Positions 16,770-25,324 of a stretch of DNA of 64,000 bases are shown here, piece by piece. The notes below the pieces were generated by a model that did no database searches, had not been told where the DNA came from, and saw only the letters and a list, made by a program, of their open reading frames with translations. The translations under genes and the position numbers were made by a program. Every line of letters starts with the position of its first letter. The stretch's first letter is position 1. This DNA is from MGBC124762 sp048201935 (GTDB lineage Bacteria; Bacillota; Clostridia; Oscillospirales; Oscillospiraceae): positions 186,001-250,000 of the forward strand of contig DBFBGR010000011.1 in assembly GCA_048201935.1 (NCBI GenBank), given 5' to 3'.

Positions 16770-17212
16770 TGCTGCTGCCCAAGAGAGTCAAATACCGCCG
16801 CGTCCACCGCGGCCGGATGAAGGGCAAGGCCACCCGAGGCAACACCGTCACCTACGGTGATTTTGGCCTCCAGGCCACCGAGCCTGCCTGGATCACCAGC
16901 AACCAGATCGAGGCCGCCCGTATCGCCATGACCCGTTACACCAAGCGTGGCGGTAAGGTGTGGATCAAGATCTTCCCCGACAAGCCCATCACCGAGAAGC
17001 CTGCCGAGACCCGTATGGGTTCCGGTAAGGGCTCCCCGGAGTACTGGGTGGCCGTGGTCAAGCCCGGCCGGATCATGTTTGAGATCGCCGGCGTCTCCGA
17101 GGAGGTCGCCCGCGAGGCTCTGCGTCTGGCCTCCCACAAGCTGCCCATCAAGTGCAAGATCGTGGCCAAGGAAGCGGGCGCCGCTGCCGAGGTCGAGAAG
17201 GGTGGTGAATGA
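16769..17212 (+). CDS. rplP: 50S ribosomal protein L16
   Basis: The 147-aa protein has LPKRVKYRRVHRGRMKGKA and the MGSGKGSPEYWVAVVKPG motif near the A and P sites. Translation is coupled to rpsC (TAATG). Confidence 0.98.
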   Translation: MLLPKRVKYRRVHRGRMKGKATRGNTVTYGDFGLQATEPAWITSNQIEAARIAMTRYTKRGGKVWIKIFPDKPITEKPAETRMGSGKGSPEYWVAVVKPGRIMFEIAGVSEEVAREALRLASHKLPIKCKIVAKEAGAAAEVEKGGE

Positions 17213-17214
17213 AG

Positions 17215-17412
17215 ATGAAAGCCAGTGAAGTCCGCAAGATGAGCGCCAAGGAGCTCGAGAGCAAGCTGATGGACTTGAAGAAGGACCTGTTCCAGCTTCG
17301 TCTTCAGCACGCCACCAACCAGTTGGACAACCCCGTGCGTATCGCCCAGGTCAAGCGGGACATCGCCCGGGTCAAGACCGTCATCCGCCAGCAAGAGCTG
17401 GCAGGCCGATAA
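17215..17412 (+). CDS. rpmC: 50S ribosomal protein L29
   Basis: The 65-aa protein has MKASEVRKMSAKELESKL and NPVRIAQVKRDIARVKTV. An in-frame ATG at 17209 overlaps the rplP stop; 17215 is preferred because the GAAGGGTGG site is then 9 nt upstream and the protein begins as in relatives. Confidence 0.95.
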   Translation: MKASEVRKMSAKELESKLMDLKKDLFQLRLQHATNQLDNPVRIAQVKRDIARVKTVIRQQELAGR

Positions 17413-17428
17413 AAGGAGGTAGACGAAG

Positions 17429-17689
17429 ATGGAAAACAGAACCTCTTCTCGTAAGACCAGAGTCGGCCTGGTGGTCTCTGACAAGATGGACAAGACCGTG
17501 GTGGTGGCCATCGCCGACCGTGTGGCCCACCCGCTGTACAAGAAGATCGTCAAGCGGACCTACAAGCTCAAGGCCCACGACGAGCAGAACGCCTGCGGCG
17601 TGGGGGACCGCGTCCGCGTGATGGAGACCCGCCCTCTTTCCAAGGATAAGCGTTGGAGAGTGGTGGAGATCCTCGAGAAAGCCAAGTAA
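17429..17689 (+). CDS. rpsQ: 30S ribosomal protein S17
   Basis: The 86-aa protein has RKTRVGLVVSDKMDKTVVVAI and VRVMETRPLSKDKRWRVVEI. AAGGAGG site in the preceding gap. Confidence 0.98.
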   Translation: MENRTSSRKTRVGLVVSDKMDKTVVVAIADRVAHPLYKKIVKRTYKLKAHDEQNACGVGDRVRVMETRPLSKDKRWRVVEILEKAK

Positions 17690-17701
17690 GGAGGTGCCAG
17701 T

Positions 17702-18070
17702 ATGATTCAGCAAGAGAGCTATTTGAAGGTTGCCGATAATACCGGCGCCAAGGAGATCAAGACCATCCGTGTGCTGGGCGGCTCCAAGCGGAAGTTCGGC
17801 AACATCGGCGATGTCATCGTGGCCTCTGTCCGCAAGGCGCAGCCCGGCGGCCAGGTGAAGAAGGGCGAGGTGGTCCGCGCCGTCATCGTCCGCTCCAGCC
17901 GGGGCGTCCGCCGCGCCGACGGCAGCTATGTCCGCTTCGACGACAACGCCGCCGTCCTCATCCGCGACGACAAGAACCCCCGCGGTACCCGCATCTTTGG
18001 GCCGGTGGCCCGGGAGCTGCGCGACAAGGATTACATGAAGATCCTGTCCCTGGCTCCGGAAGTGCTGTAA
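17702..18070 (+). CDS. rplN: 50S ribosomal protein L14
   Basis: The 122-aa protein has MIQQESYLKVADNTGAKE and RGTRIFGPVARELR near the C-terminus. It is a subunit-interface protein (bridge B8). Confidence 0.98.
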   Translation: MIQQESYLKVADNTGAKEIKTIRVLGGSKRKFGNIGDVIVASVRKAQPGGQVKKGEVVRAVIVRSSRGVRRADGSYVRFDDNAAVLIRDDKNPRGTRIFGPVARELRDKDYMKILSLAPEVL

Positions 18071-18082
18071 GGGGGTAGCGAG

Positions 18083-18400
18083 ATGAACAACATGAGCATT
18101 CGTAAGGACGATACCGTCATCATCCTGTCCGGCAAGGACAAGGGCAAGACCGGCAAGGTCCTGGAGGTCATGCCCAAGGACAAGAAGGTCGTGGTGGAGA
18201 AGGTCAACATCGTCTCCCGCCACACCAAGCCCCGCCAGCAGGGCGAGCAGGGCGGCATCATCAAGAAGGAAGCCCCCCTCTACGCCTGCAAGGTCATGCG
18301 GGTCTGCCCCAAGTGCAACAAGCCCACCCGTCCGGCCCACAAGGTGCTGGCCGACGGTAAGAAGACCCGCGTCTGCAAGAAGTGCGGCGCGGAGATCTGA
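18083..18400 (+). CDS. rplX: 50S ribosomal protein L24
   Basis: The 105-aa protein has a KOW motif (RKDDTVIILSGKDKGKTGKV) and a C-terminal zinc-ribbon-like pair CPKCN / CKKCG. It initiates 50S assembly. The site GGGGGT is 7 nt before the ATG. Confidence 0.97.
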   Translation: MNNMSIRKDDTVIILSGKDKGKTGKVLEVMPKDKKVVVEKVNIVSRHTKPRQQGEQGGIIKKEAPLYACKVMRVCPKCNKPTRPAHKVLADGKKTRVCKKCGAEI

Positions 18401-18420
18401 GAAAGGAGGGAAAACCGACA

Positions 18421-19230
18421 ATGGCTGACAAGAAGATCGAAGAGGCCGTGGAGGCCGTGAAGGATAAGGTCGAGGCCGTGGCCGAGGACGTGAAGGCCGC
18501 CGCTGAGCTGGCCGCCGAAGAGGTCGCCGACAAGGCTGCCGAGGTCAAGGCGGAGGTCAAGACCAAGGCTAAGGCCGCCAAGGCCAAGGCTGAGGACGCC
18601 GTGGAGGAGGTCAAGGCCAAGGCTGAGAAGAAGGTCGCCGCCAAGAAGGCGGAGAAGAAGGCCGAGAAGGCCGCTCCCTCCACCGACGGCATGCCCAATC
18701 TCCGGGCCAAGTACGTCAACGAGGTGGCCCCCGAGCTGATGAAGAAGTTCGGCTACAAGTCCGTGATGCAGATCCCCAAGATCGAGAAGATCGTGGTCAA
18801 CTGCGCCTGCGGCGAGGCCCGGGACAACTCCAAGGTCCTGGAGGCCGTGGTGGGCGACCTGGCTGCCATCACCGGCCAGAAGCCCATCATCACCAAGGCC
18901 AAGAAGTCCGTGGCCAACTTCAAGCTCCGCGAGGGCATGCCCATCGGCGCTAAGGTGACCCTCCGCTCCGACAAGATGTGGGAGTTCCTGGACCGCCTGT
19001 TCAGCGTGGCGCTGCCCCGCGTGCGTGACTTCCGTGGCATCAACCCCAACTCCTTTGACGGCCGGGGCAACTACGCTCTGGGCCTGAAGGAGCAGTTGAT
19101 CTTCCCCGAGATCGACTACGATAAGATCGACAAGATCCGGGGCATGGACGTGATCATCTGCACCACCGCCAACACCGACGAAGAGGGCCGGGCTCTGCTG
19201 GAGCTCATCGGCGCTCCCTTTGTCCGCTGA
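18421..19230 (+). CDS. rplE: 50S ribosomal protein L5 with 90-residue Lys/Ala/Glu-rich N-terminal extension
   Basis: Residues 91-269 are a complete L5 (MPNLRAKYVNEVAPELMKKFGY start, KIEKIVVNCACGEA, and GMDVIICTTANTDEEGRALLEL end), the 5S rRNA-binding protein. Normal L5 is about 180 aa. Here 90 residues precede it, made almost wholly of Ala, Lys, Glu and Val in heptad-like order, like histone H1 tails or a long charged helix. The start at 18421 is supported by GAAAGGAGGG 8-9 nt upstream. The internal ATG at 18691 that would give a normal L5 has no ribosome binding site, so the extension is probably translated. Confidence 0.95.
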   Translation: MADKKIEEAVEAVKDKVEAVAEDVKAAAELAAEEVADKAAEVKAEVKTKAKAAKAKAEDAVEEVKAKAEKKVAAKKAEKKAEKAAPSTDGMPNLRAKYVNEVAPELMKKFGYKSVMQIPKIEKIVVNCACGEARDNSKVLEAVVGDLAAITGQKPIITKAKKSVANFKLREGMPIGAKVTLRSDKMWEFLDRLFSVALPRVRDFRGINPNSFDGRGNYALGLKEQLIFPEIDYDKIDKIRGMDVIICTTANTDEEGRALLELIGAPFVR

Positions 19231-19245
19231 AAGGAGAACTGAGAA

Positions 19246-19431
19246 ATGGCTAAGAAATCCATGATTTTGAAGCAGCAGGCGAAGCCCAAGTTCTCCACTC
19301 GGCGCTACAACCGCTGCAAGATCTGCGGCCGGCCCCACGCCTATCTCCGGGACTACGGCATCTGCCGTATCTGCTTCCGTGAGCTGGCGTACAAGGGCCA
19401 GATCCCCGGTGTGAAAAAGGCTAGCTGGTAA
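19246..19431 (+). CDS. rpsZ: 30S ribosomal protein S14, zinc type
   Basis: The 61-aa short S14 has CKICGRP and CRICFRE zinc-binding pairs, the C+ form common in Firmicutes. Starts 15 nt after rplE. Confidence 0.97.
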   Translation: MAKKSMILKQQAKPKFSTRRYNRCKICGRPHAYLRDYGICRICFRELAYKGQIPGVKKASW

Positions 19432-19441
19432 ATCCAGCACA

Positions 19442-19606
19442 TCCGTAGGCCCCTTTTGGGGCCTACGGAATCCCCATGTCATGGACTGAGTTCGCTCAGT
19501 TTATGGATAGTCCGACGGCGGCAACAGGTCGGGACGGTGCCTAAGCCCTGATACCTTGCCGTTGAACCGGGTAACCGGCCCGGTAATCTAAATAGGAGGT
19601 AATCTC
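19442..19606 (+). promoter_or_regulatory. Structured leader between rpsZ and rpsH
   Basis: The S14-S8 gap is 175 nt, where neighbours have 10-20 nt. It begins with a perfect 12-bp hairpin (19442-19453 / 19458-19469, TTTT loop) without a following T run, then ACTGAG TTCG CTCAGT (19485-19500), a stem CGGCAA / TTGCCG, and CCGGG / CCCGG before the AGGAGG of rpsH. The multi-helix form suggests a regulatory or processing element of the spc part of the cluster, possibly an S8 target as in other bacteria (inference). Confidence 0.55.
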
Positions 19607-20005
19607 ATGCAGATCACAGACCCCATTGCGGATATGCTGACTCGGATCCGCAACGCGTCCAACGCCGGCCATGATACGGTGGACGTGCCTGCCAGCAACA
19701 TGAAGAAATCCATCGCGCAGATCCTCCTCGACGAAGGCTATATCAAGAACTATCAGCTCATCGAGGACAACCTTCAGGGCATCATCCACATCACCCTGAA
19801 GTACACCGCCAACAAGGAGAAGGCCATCACCAACCTTCGCCGCGTCAGCAAGCCCGGTCTCCGGGTGTACGCCGGCGCCGACGAGCTGCCCCGGGTCATC
19901 CGCGGCCTTGGTATCGCCATCATCTCCACGTCCAAGGGCGTCATGACCGACAAGGCCGCGCGCGCGGCCCACGTCGGCGGTGAAGTCCTGGCGTTCGTGT
20001 GGTAA
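19607..20005 (+). CDS. rpsH: 30S ribosomal protein S8
   Basis: The 132-aa protein has MQITDPIADMLTRIRNASNAG and the C-terminal STSKGVMTDKAARAAHVGGE. S8 binds 16S helix 21 and in E. coli represses the spc operon. Preceded by a long structured leader. Confidence 0.98.
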   Translation: MQITDPIADMLTRIRNASNAGHDTVDVPASNMKKSIAQILLDEGYIKNYQLIEDNLQGIIHITLKYTANKEKAITNLRRVSKPGLRVYAGADELPRVIRGLGIAIISTSKGVMTDKAARAAHVGGEVLAFVW

Positions 20006-20020
20006 GGGAGGGCAGAGACT

Positions 20021-20569
20021 ATGTCGAGAATCGGAAGAATGCCCATCGACCTCCCCGCGGGCGTCGAAGTAAAGGTGGCTGAGGGCAACCACGTCACCGT
20101 CAAGGGCCCCAAGGGCACCCTGGAGCGTGACCTGAGCCCCATCATCACCATCCAGCAGGAGGGCGCCGTTATCAACGTCACCCGTCCCAACGATCTGAAG
20201 GAGAGCCGTTCTCTCCACGGCCTGACCCGGACCCTTTTGAACAACATGGTCGTGGGCGTCACCGAGGGCTTCACCAAGACCCTGGATGTCAACGGCGTGG
20301 GCTACCGCGTGGCCATGGAGGGCGGCAAGCTGGTCATGAACCTGGGCTATTCCCACCAGGTGACCATGGAGGCCCCTGAGGGCATCAAGCTGGAGACCCC
20401 CAACCCCAACCAGATCGTCGTCAGCGGCGCTGACAAGCAGCGCGTTGGTCAGTTCGCCGCCGAGATCCGCGAGAAACGTCCGCCCGAGCCTTACAAGGGC
20501 AAGGGTATCAAATATGCTGACGAGGTCATTCGCCGTAAGGAAGGCAAGACCGGCGTCAAGAAGAAGTAA
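20021..20569 (+). CDS. rplF: 50S ribosomal protein L6
   Basis: The 182-aa protein has MSRIGRMPIDLPAGVEV and the C-terminal IREKRPPEPYKGKGIKYADE signature near the GTPase centre. Confidence 0.98.
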   Translation: MSRIGRMPIDLPAGVEVKVAEGNHVTVKGPKGTLERDLSPIITIQQEGAVINVTRPNDLKESRSLHGLTRTLLNNMVVGVTEGFTKTLDVNGVGYRVAMEGGKLVMNLGYSHQVTMEAPEGIKLETPNPNQIVVSGADKQRVGQFAAEIREKRPPEPYKGKGIKYADEVIRRKEGKTGVKKK

Positions 20570-20584
20570 GGAGGTGCCTAGGAT

Positions 20585-20941
20585 ATGATCAAGAAGATCG
20601 ATACCAACGCTCAGCGGCTGCGCCGCCACAAGCGGGTCCGCGCCAAGATCAGCGGCACCCCCGAGCGTCCCCGTCTCAATGTGTTCCGCAGCGAGACCAA
20701 CATCTATGCCCAGGTCATCGACGACGTGACCGGCGTGACCCTGGTCTCCGCCTCCTCGCTGGAGAAGGGCTTCGGCGCCGGCTCCAACTGCGAGGCCGCC
20801 AAGAAGGTGGGCCAGGCCGTGGCCGAGCGTGCCAAGGCCAAGGGCATCACCACCGTGGTCTTTGACCGTGGCGGCTATGTCTACCACGGCCGGGTCAAGG
20901 CCCTGGCCGAGGGCGCCCGCGAGGGCGGCCTGGAGTTTTAA
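20585..20941 (+). CDS. rplR: 50S ribosomal protein L18
   Basis: The 118-aa protein has RRHKRVRAKISGTPERPRLN and VVFDRGGYVYHGRVKALAEG. It binds 5S rRNA with L5. Confidence 0.98.
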   Translation: MIKKIDTNAQRLRRHKRVRAKISGTPERPRLNVFRSETNIYAQVIDDVTGVTLVSASSLEKGFGAGSNCEAAKKVGQAVAERAKAKGITTVVFDRGGYVYHGRVKALAEGAREGGLEF

Positions 20942-20958
20942 GGAGGGAGGAAGAACAA

Positions 20959-21459
20959 ATGCCTAAGTTTGAAAAAGAACAGAGCGAGTTCAGCGAAAAG
21001 CTGGTCTACCTCAACCGCGTTTCCAAGACCGTCAAGGGCGGCCGCGTGGCCAAGTTCACCGCCCTCATGGTCATCGGTGACGAGAAGGGCCGGGTCGGCT
21101 TCGGCACCGGTAAGGCCGCCGAGGTCCCCGAGGCCATCCGTAAGGGCATCGAGGACGCCAAGAAGAACCTGGTGAACATCACCCTGTCTGGCACCACCAT
21201 TCCCCACGAGATCATCGGGGAGTTCGGCGCCGGCCGCGTCCTCCTCAAGCCCGCCGCCCCCGGTACCGGCATCATCGCCGGCGGCCCGGTCCGCGCGGTG
21301 ATGGAGGCCGCCGGCATCCGGGACATCCGGGCCAAGTGCCTGCGCTCCAACAACCCCCAGAACGTGGTCTCCGCCACCTTCGAGGGCCTGAAGGCCCTGC
21401 GTGGCCCCGAAGAGGTGGCCAAGCTCCGGGGCAAGAGCGTGGAAGAGATTTTGGGTTAA
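20959..21459 (+). CDS. rpsE: 30S ribosomal protein S5
   Basis: The 166-aa protein has the KLVYLNRVSKTVKGGR double-stranded-RNA-binding N-domain and GFGTGKAAEVPEAIRKG. It is involved in decoding accuracy. Confidence 0.98.
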   Translation: MPKFEKEQSEFSEKLVYLNRVSKTVKGGRVAKFTALMVIGDEKGRVGFGTGKAAEVPEAIRKGIEDAKKNLVNITLSGTTIPHEIIGEFGAGRVLLKPAAPGTGIIAGGPVRAVMEAAGIRDIRAKCLRSNNPQNVVSATFEGLKALRGPEEVAKLRGKSVEEILG

Positions 21460-21474
21460 GGAGGAGACGACATC

Positions 21475-21657
21475 ATGGCTAAGTTGAATATCAAGCTGGT
21501 CAAGAGCCTGAACGGTCGGCTCCAGAAGCACAAGGATACCGCCGCGGCCCTGGGTCTTCGCAAGATCGGGGACGCCACCGTGCAGCCCGACAACGCCGCC
21601 ACCCGCGGCAAGATCGCCCTGATCGGTTACCTCCTTGAGGTCACCGAGGAAAAGTAA
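21475..21657 (+). CDS. rpmD: 50S ribosomal protein L30
   Basis: The 60-aa protein has LNIKLVKSLNGRLQKHKDTAAALGLRKIG in shortened form, normal length and position between rpsE and rplO. Confidence 0.97.
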   Translation: MAKLNIKLVKSLNGRLQKHKDTAAALGLRKIGDATVQPDNAATRGKIALIGYLLEVTEEK

Positions 21658-21669
21658 GGAGGCGCAACA

Positions 21670-22110
21670 ATGAATTTGCATGATCTCTCCCCCGCCCCCG
21701 GCTCTACCCAGGTGGGTAAGCGCAAGGGCCGGGGTCCGGGCTCCGGCAACGGCAAGACCGCCGGCCGGGGTCATAAGGGCCAGTGGGCCCGCTCCGGCGG
21801 CGGTGTGCGCGTGGGCTTTGAGGGCGGCCAGATGCCCCTGGCTCGCCGCGTGCCCAAGCGGGGCTTCAACAACATCTTCGCCAAGCCCCTGGAGGCCATC
21901 AACGTGGCCAGCCTCAACAAGTTCGACGACGGCGCGACCGTCAACGTCTGCGACCTGTTGGACAAGGGCATCCTCTCCAAGTGTGAGTACGGCGTGAAGG
22001 TGCTGGGCAACGGCACCCTCACCAAGAAGCTCACCGTGCGGGCCTCCGCCTTCTCCGCCTCCGCCAAGGAGAAGATCGAAGCGGCGGGCGGAAAGGCCGA
22101 GGTGATTTGA
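21670..22110 (+). CDS. rplO: 50S ribosomal protein L15
   Basis: The 146-aa protein has MNLHDLSPAPGSTQVGKRKG and the glycine-rich GRGHKGQWARSGGG segment. Its stop is 1 nt before the secY TTG. Confidence 0.98.
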   Translation: MNLHDLSPAPGSTQVGKRKGRGPGSGNGKTAGRGHKGQWARSGGGVRVGFEGGQMPLARRVPKRGFNNIFAKPLEAINVASLNKFDDGATVNVCDLLDKGILSKCEYGVKVLGNGTLTKKLTVRASAFSASAKEKIEAAGGKAEVI

Positions 22111-22111
22111 A

Positions 22112-23521
22112 TTGATCACGACCATCCGTAACGCGTGGAAGATCGAGGAGCTGCGCAAGAAGATCCTCTTCACTCTGTTCGCGCTGCTGATCTTCCGTCT
22201 GGGCTCGGTCGTTCCCGTGCCCTTCATCAATTCCGACGCCCTGGCCAACGAGCTCAGCCGCCAGTCGGGCACCATCTTTGGACTGCTCAACGCCATGAGC
22301 GGCGACGCCTTCGCCCAGGCGACGGTATTCGCCCTCAGCATCCAGCCCTATATCAACAGCTCCATCATCATCGAGCTGCTGTGCATCGCCATTCCCGCCC
22401 TGGAGCGGATGCAGAAGGAGGGTGGCGAGGAGGGCCGCAAGAAGATCGCGGCCATTACCCGCTACACCACCGTGGCCATCGCCGTGCTGCAAGGCTTCGG
22501 GTACTTTACCCTGATCCGCAGCTGGGGCCTGCTGGACCCCGCCGTGGGGATGCCCACCTGGCTCATGGGCGTGATCATCGTCCTGGCCTTCACCGCGGGC
22601 TCCGCCTTCCTGATGTGGCTGGGCGAGCAGATCACCGAGTTCGGCATCGGCAACGGCATCTCCATGATCCTGTTCGCCGGCATCGTGGCCCGGGTGCCCA
22701 GCATGGTCTCCAGCATGATCTCCGGCGTCAGCATCTGGGGCGAGGTCTCCAGCAAGGGCGCCGAGACGGTCCTGGCCGATATGACCACGGTCTATACCGC
22801 CCAGGGCTATCCCAACGCCGCTGAGTCGGCCCAGAGCTATGTGGATTCCGCCATGCACCCGGTGATGGTCCCGCTGTTTATCATCGGTATGCTGCTTTTG
22901 GTGGTGTTCATCGTCTTCATCACCAACTCCGAGCGCCGCATCCCCGTGCAGTACGCCAAGCGGGTGGTGGGCCGGAAGATGTACGGCGGCCAGGCCACTC
23001 ACCTTCCCATGAAGGTGAATATGTCCGGCGTTCTGCCCATCATCTTCGCCCAGTCCATCGCCTCTTTGCCCGCCACCATCGCCGCGTTCGCCGGCGTGAC
23101 CAAGAACAGCCCCGGCTTCGGCGGCGGCTTCATGCGGGTCTTCGACTCCAGCGGCGTGGTCTACGGCATCGTCTACTTCCTGCTCATCGTGGGCTTTAGC
23201 TACTTCTACTCCAGCATTCAGTTCAACCCCATCGAGGTGGCCAACAACCTGAAGAACAACGGCGGCTTCGTCCCCGGTTTCCGTCCGGGCAAGCCCACCG
23301 CCGATTTCCTTCGCAAGGTGCTGAGCAAGATCACCATGTTTGGCGCGCTGTACCTGGCCGTCATCGCCCTGCTACCCATCATCACCGGTAACATCATCGG
23401 CAACTCCGCCCTTTCTCTGGGCGGTACGTCGGTCATCATCGTGGTGGGCGTGGCGCTGGAGACGGTGAAGGCCATGGAGGCCCAGATGCTCATGCGCCAC
23501 TACAAGGGCTTTTTGGAGTAA
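22112..23521 (+). CDS. secY: SecY, channel subunit of the Sec translocase
   Basis: The 469-aa membrane protein has ten hydrophobic segments and family motifs QPYINSSIIIELL, GIGNGISMILFAGIV, RRIPVQYAKR and PGFRPGKPT. With SecE and SecG it forms the export channel. It is longer than the roughly 430 aa of B. subtilis SecY, mainly because of an acidic insert (about residues 213-247) in the loop before the VMVPLFIIG membrane segment. The start is TTG at 22112 with GAGGTG about 8 nt upstream; no ATG in frame is nearer. Confidence 0.96.
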   Translation: MITTIRNAWKIEELRKKILFTLFALLIFRLGSVVPVPFINSDALANELSRQSGTIFGLLNAMSGDAFAQATVFALSIQPYINSSIIIELLCIAIPALERMQKEGGEEGRKKIAAITRYTTVAIAVLQGFGYFTLIRSWGLLDPAVGMPTWLMGVIIVLAFTAGSAFLMWLGEQITEFGIGNGISMILFAGIVARVPSMVSSMISGVSIWGEVSSKGAETVLADMTTVYTAQGYPNAAESAQSYVDSAMHPVMVPLFIIGMLLLVVFIVFITNSERRIPVQYAKRVVGRKMYGGQATHLPMKVNMSGVLPIIFAQSIASLPATIAAFAGVTKNSPGFGGGFMRVFDSSGVVYGIVYFLLIVGFSYFYSSIQFNPIEVANNLKNNGGFVPGFRPGKPTADFLRKVLSKITMFGALYLAVIALLPIITGNIIGNSALSLGGTSVIIVVGVALETVKAMEAQMLMRHYKGFLE

Positions 23522-23527
23522 GCGCCC

Positions 23528-24160
23528 ATGAAGATGATCTTTTTGGGCGCGCCGGGCGCCGGAAAAGGCACCCAGGCCGACATTTTTGCCAAGCGTTTGA
23601 ACATCCCCACCATCTCCACTGGCAACATCCTCCGCACCGCCATCGCCGACGGCACCGAGACTGGTCTGAAGGCCAAGTCCTTCATGGACAAGGGCCAGTT
23701 GGTCCCCGACGAGGTCATCTTGAACATCGTCAAGGAGCGGTTGGAGCAGCCTGACTGCCAGCAGGGCTATATCCTGGACGGGGTGCCCCGCACCCTGGCC
23801 CAGGCCCAGGCCCTGGAGGACATGGGCGTGAAGTTCGATCAAGTGGTCTCCATCGAGGTCGCCGACGAGACCATCGTCCAGCGCATGTCCGGCCGCCGGG
23901 CCTGCACCCAGTGCGGCGCCACCTATCACGTGGTGGCCGCCCCGCCCAAGGCGGAGGGTGTGTGCGACAAGTGTGGCGGAGCGCTGGTCCAGCGGGCCGA
24001 CGACGCCGCTGAGACCGTGCTGGACCGGCTGAAGGTCTTCCACGAGCTCACCGAGCCCCTGAAGGACTTCTACGCCCAGCGGGGCCTTCTGAAGCTGGTG
24101 GACAACCAGCCCACCATCGAGGCCACCACCGCCGCCATCTGTCAGGCTTTGGGGCTGTAA
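23528..24160 (+). CDS. adk: Adenylate kinase, zinc-containing
   Basis: Catalyses ATP + AMP = 2 ADP. The 210-aa long-type enzyme has the P-loop GAPGAGKGT (residues 7-15), DGVPRTLAQAQAL, and a LID with CTQCG and CDKCGG zinc ligands as in Gram-positive adenylate kinases. It sits 6 nt after secY, the standard order. Confidence 0.97.
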   Translation: MKMIFLGAPGAGKGTQADIFAKRLNIPTISTGNILRTAIADGTETGLKAKSFMDKGQLVPDEVILNIVKERLEQPDCQQGYILDGVPRTLAQAQALEDMGVKFDQVVSIEVADETIVQRMSGRRACTQCGATYHVVAAPPKAEGVCDKCGGALVQRADDAAETVLDRLKVFHELTEPLKDFYAQRGLLKLVDNQPTIEATTAAICQALGL

Positions 24161-24170
24161 GGCCATGGAG

Positions 24171-24935
24171 ATGATCACCCTCAAGACCCCCGAGGAGATC
24201 GAGAAGCTGCGCGTCGCCGGACGCATCACCGCCCAGGCCAGAGCCCTGGCTGGGTCCATGGTGGAACCGGGCGTGAGCACCTACGACATCGACAAAGAGG
24301 TCAAGCGGTTCATCCAAAGCCACGGCGCCAAGCCCTCGTTCCTGGGGCTGTACGGCTTTCCCAACTCCATCTGCGCCTCGGTCAACGAGTGCGTCATCCA
24401 CGGCATCCCCTCCAAAAAACAGGTGCTTCGTGAGGGCGATATCGTTTCGGTGGACGTAGGGGCCTTCATCGGCGGTTTTCACGGCGACTGCGCCGCCACC
24501 TTCCTGTGCGGCCAGGTCAGCGACGAGGCCAGGAAGCTGGTGGAGGTCACGAAGCAGAGCTTTTTTGAGGCCATCCGTCTGGCCCGACCGGGCAACCGGG
24601 TCCGGGACATCGGCGCGGCGGTCCAGAGCTATGTGGAGTCCTTTGGTTACAGCGTGGTCCGGGACTATGTGGGCCACGGCGTAGGCCGCCAGATGCACGA
24701 GCCCCCAGAGGTGCCCAACTACGGCCCCGCCGGACACGGCGCCCGGCTGACCCCGGGCATGGTCCTGGCGGTGGAGCCTATGGTGTGCGCCGGGGACTGG
24801 CGTGTGGAGAACCTGGACGGCAACTGGACCACCGTCACCGTGGACAGGAGCCTTGCCGCCCACTATGAAAACACCATTCTCATTACAGAGGGTGAGCCCG
24901 AGATCCTCACCGACCCGGGAGACGGCACGCTGTGA
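24171..24935 (+). CDS. map: Methionine aminopeptidase, type I
   Basis: Removes N-terminal Met from nascent proteins. The 254-aa enzyme has the metal ligands in VSVDVGAFIGGFHGD (two Asp), GHGVGRQMHE (His), MVLAVEPM (Glu) and HYENTILIT (Glu). The ATG at 24171 (MITLKTPEEIEKLR) fits the family start and a GTAAGG site 8 nt upstream better than the in-frame ATG at 24165. Confidence 0.96.
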   Translation: MITLKTPEEIEKLRVAGRITAQARALAGSMVEPGVSTYDIDKEVKRFIQSHGAKPSFLGLYGFPNSICASVNECVIHGIPSKKQVLREGDIVSVDVGAFIGGFHGDCAATFLCGQVSDEARKLVEVTKQSFFEAIRLARPGNRVRDIGAAVQSYVESFGYSVVRDYVGHGVGRQMHEPPEVPNYGPAGHGARLTPGMVLAVEPMVCAGDWRVENLDGNWTTVTVDRSLAAHYENTILITEGEPEILTDPGDGTL

Positions 24936-25010
24936 ACGGCCGCTTTCGGAACGGGGACCCGGGGTCCCGCCGCAATCGGGCGCGAAGCGCCTTCAAGGAG
25001 GAAATGAGAC

Positions 25011-25229
25011 TTGGCAAAGGATGATATGATCGAAGTGGAGGGCGTGGTCACCGAGGCCCTGCCCAACACCACCTTCAAAGTGGACATCGGGAATGGACAC
25101 ATCATTCTCGCCCACATCTCCGGAAAGCTCCGGATGAACTTCATCCGCATCCTGCCCGGGGACAAGGTCACGGTCCAGATGTCGCCCTACGATGTGACAA
25201 GAGGCCGTATCACCTGGAGAACAAAGTAA
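25011..25229 (+). CDS. infA: Translation initiation factor IF-1
   Basis: The 72-aa S1/OB-fold protein has DMIEVEGVVTEALPNTTFKV and YDVTRGRITWRTK. It uses a TTG start with AAGGAGG about 9 nt upstream. The 75-nt gap after map holds a GGGACC / GGTCCC hairpin and a GGGCGCGAAGCGCC hairpin. Confidence 0.97.
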   Translation: MAKDDMIEVEGVVTEALPNTTFKVDIGNGHIILAHISGKLRMNFIRILPGDKVTVQMSPYDVTRGRITWRTK

Positions 25230-25324
25230 CTATCAACGACCTTTTTTGCGAAGGGACTTTGCTTTCAAGCATAAATTGCCATCGCGAGGAAGGGGCCATC
25301 AAGGCATTCATAAGGAGGTTTAAC

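Noticed and set aside
19442..19469. Perfect hairpin after rpsZ as an intrinsic terminator
   Set aside because: No T run follows and essential genes continue downstream without a recognisable promoter; described instead as part of a leader.
24936..25010. Hairpins between map and infA as a terminator
   Set aside because: GGGACC/GGTCCC and GCGCGAAGCGC lack T runs and infA follows directly with its ribosome binding site.
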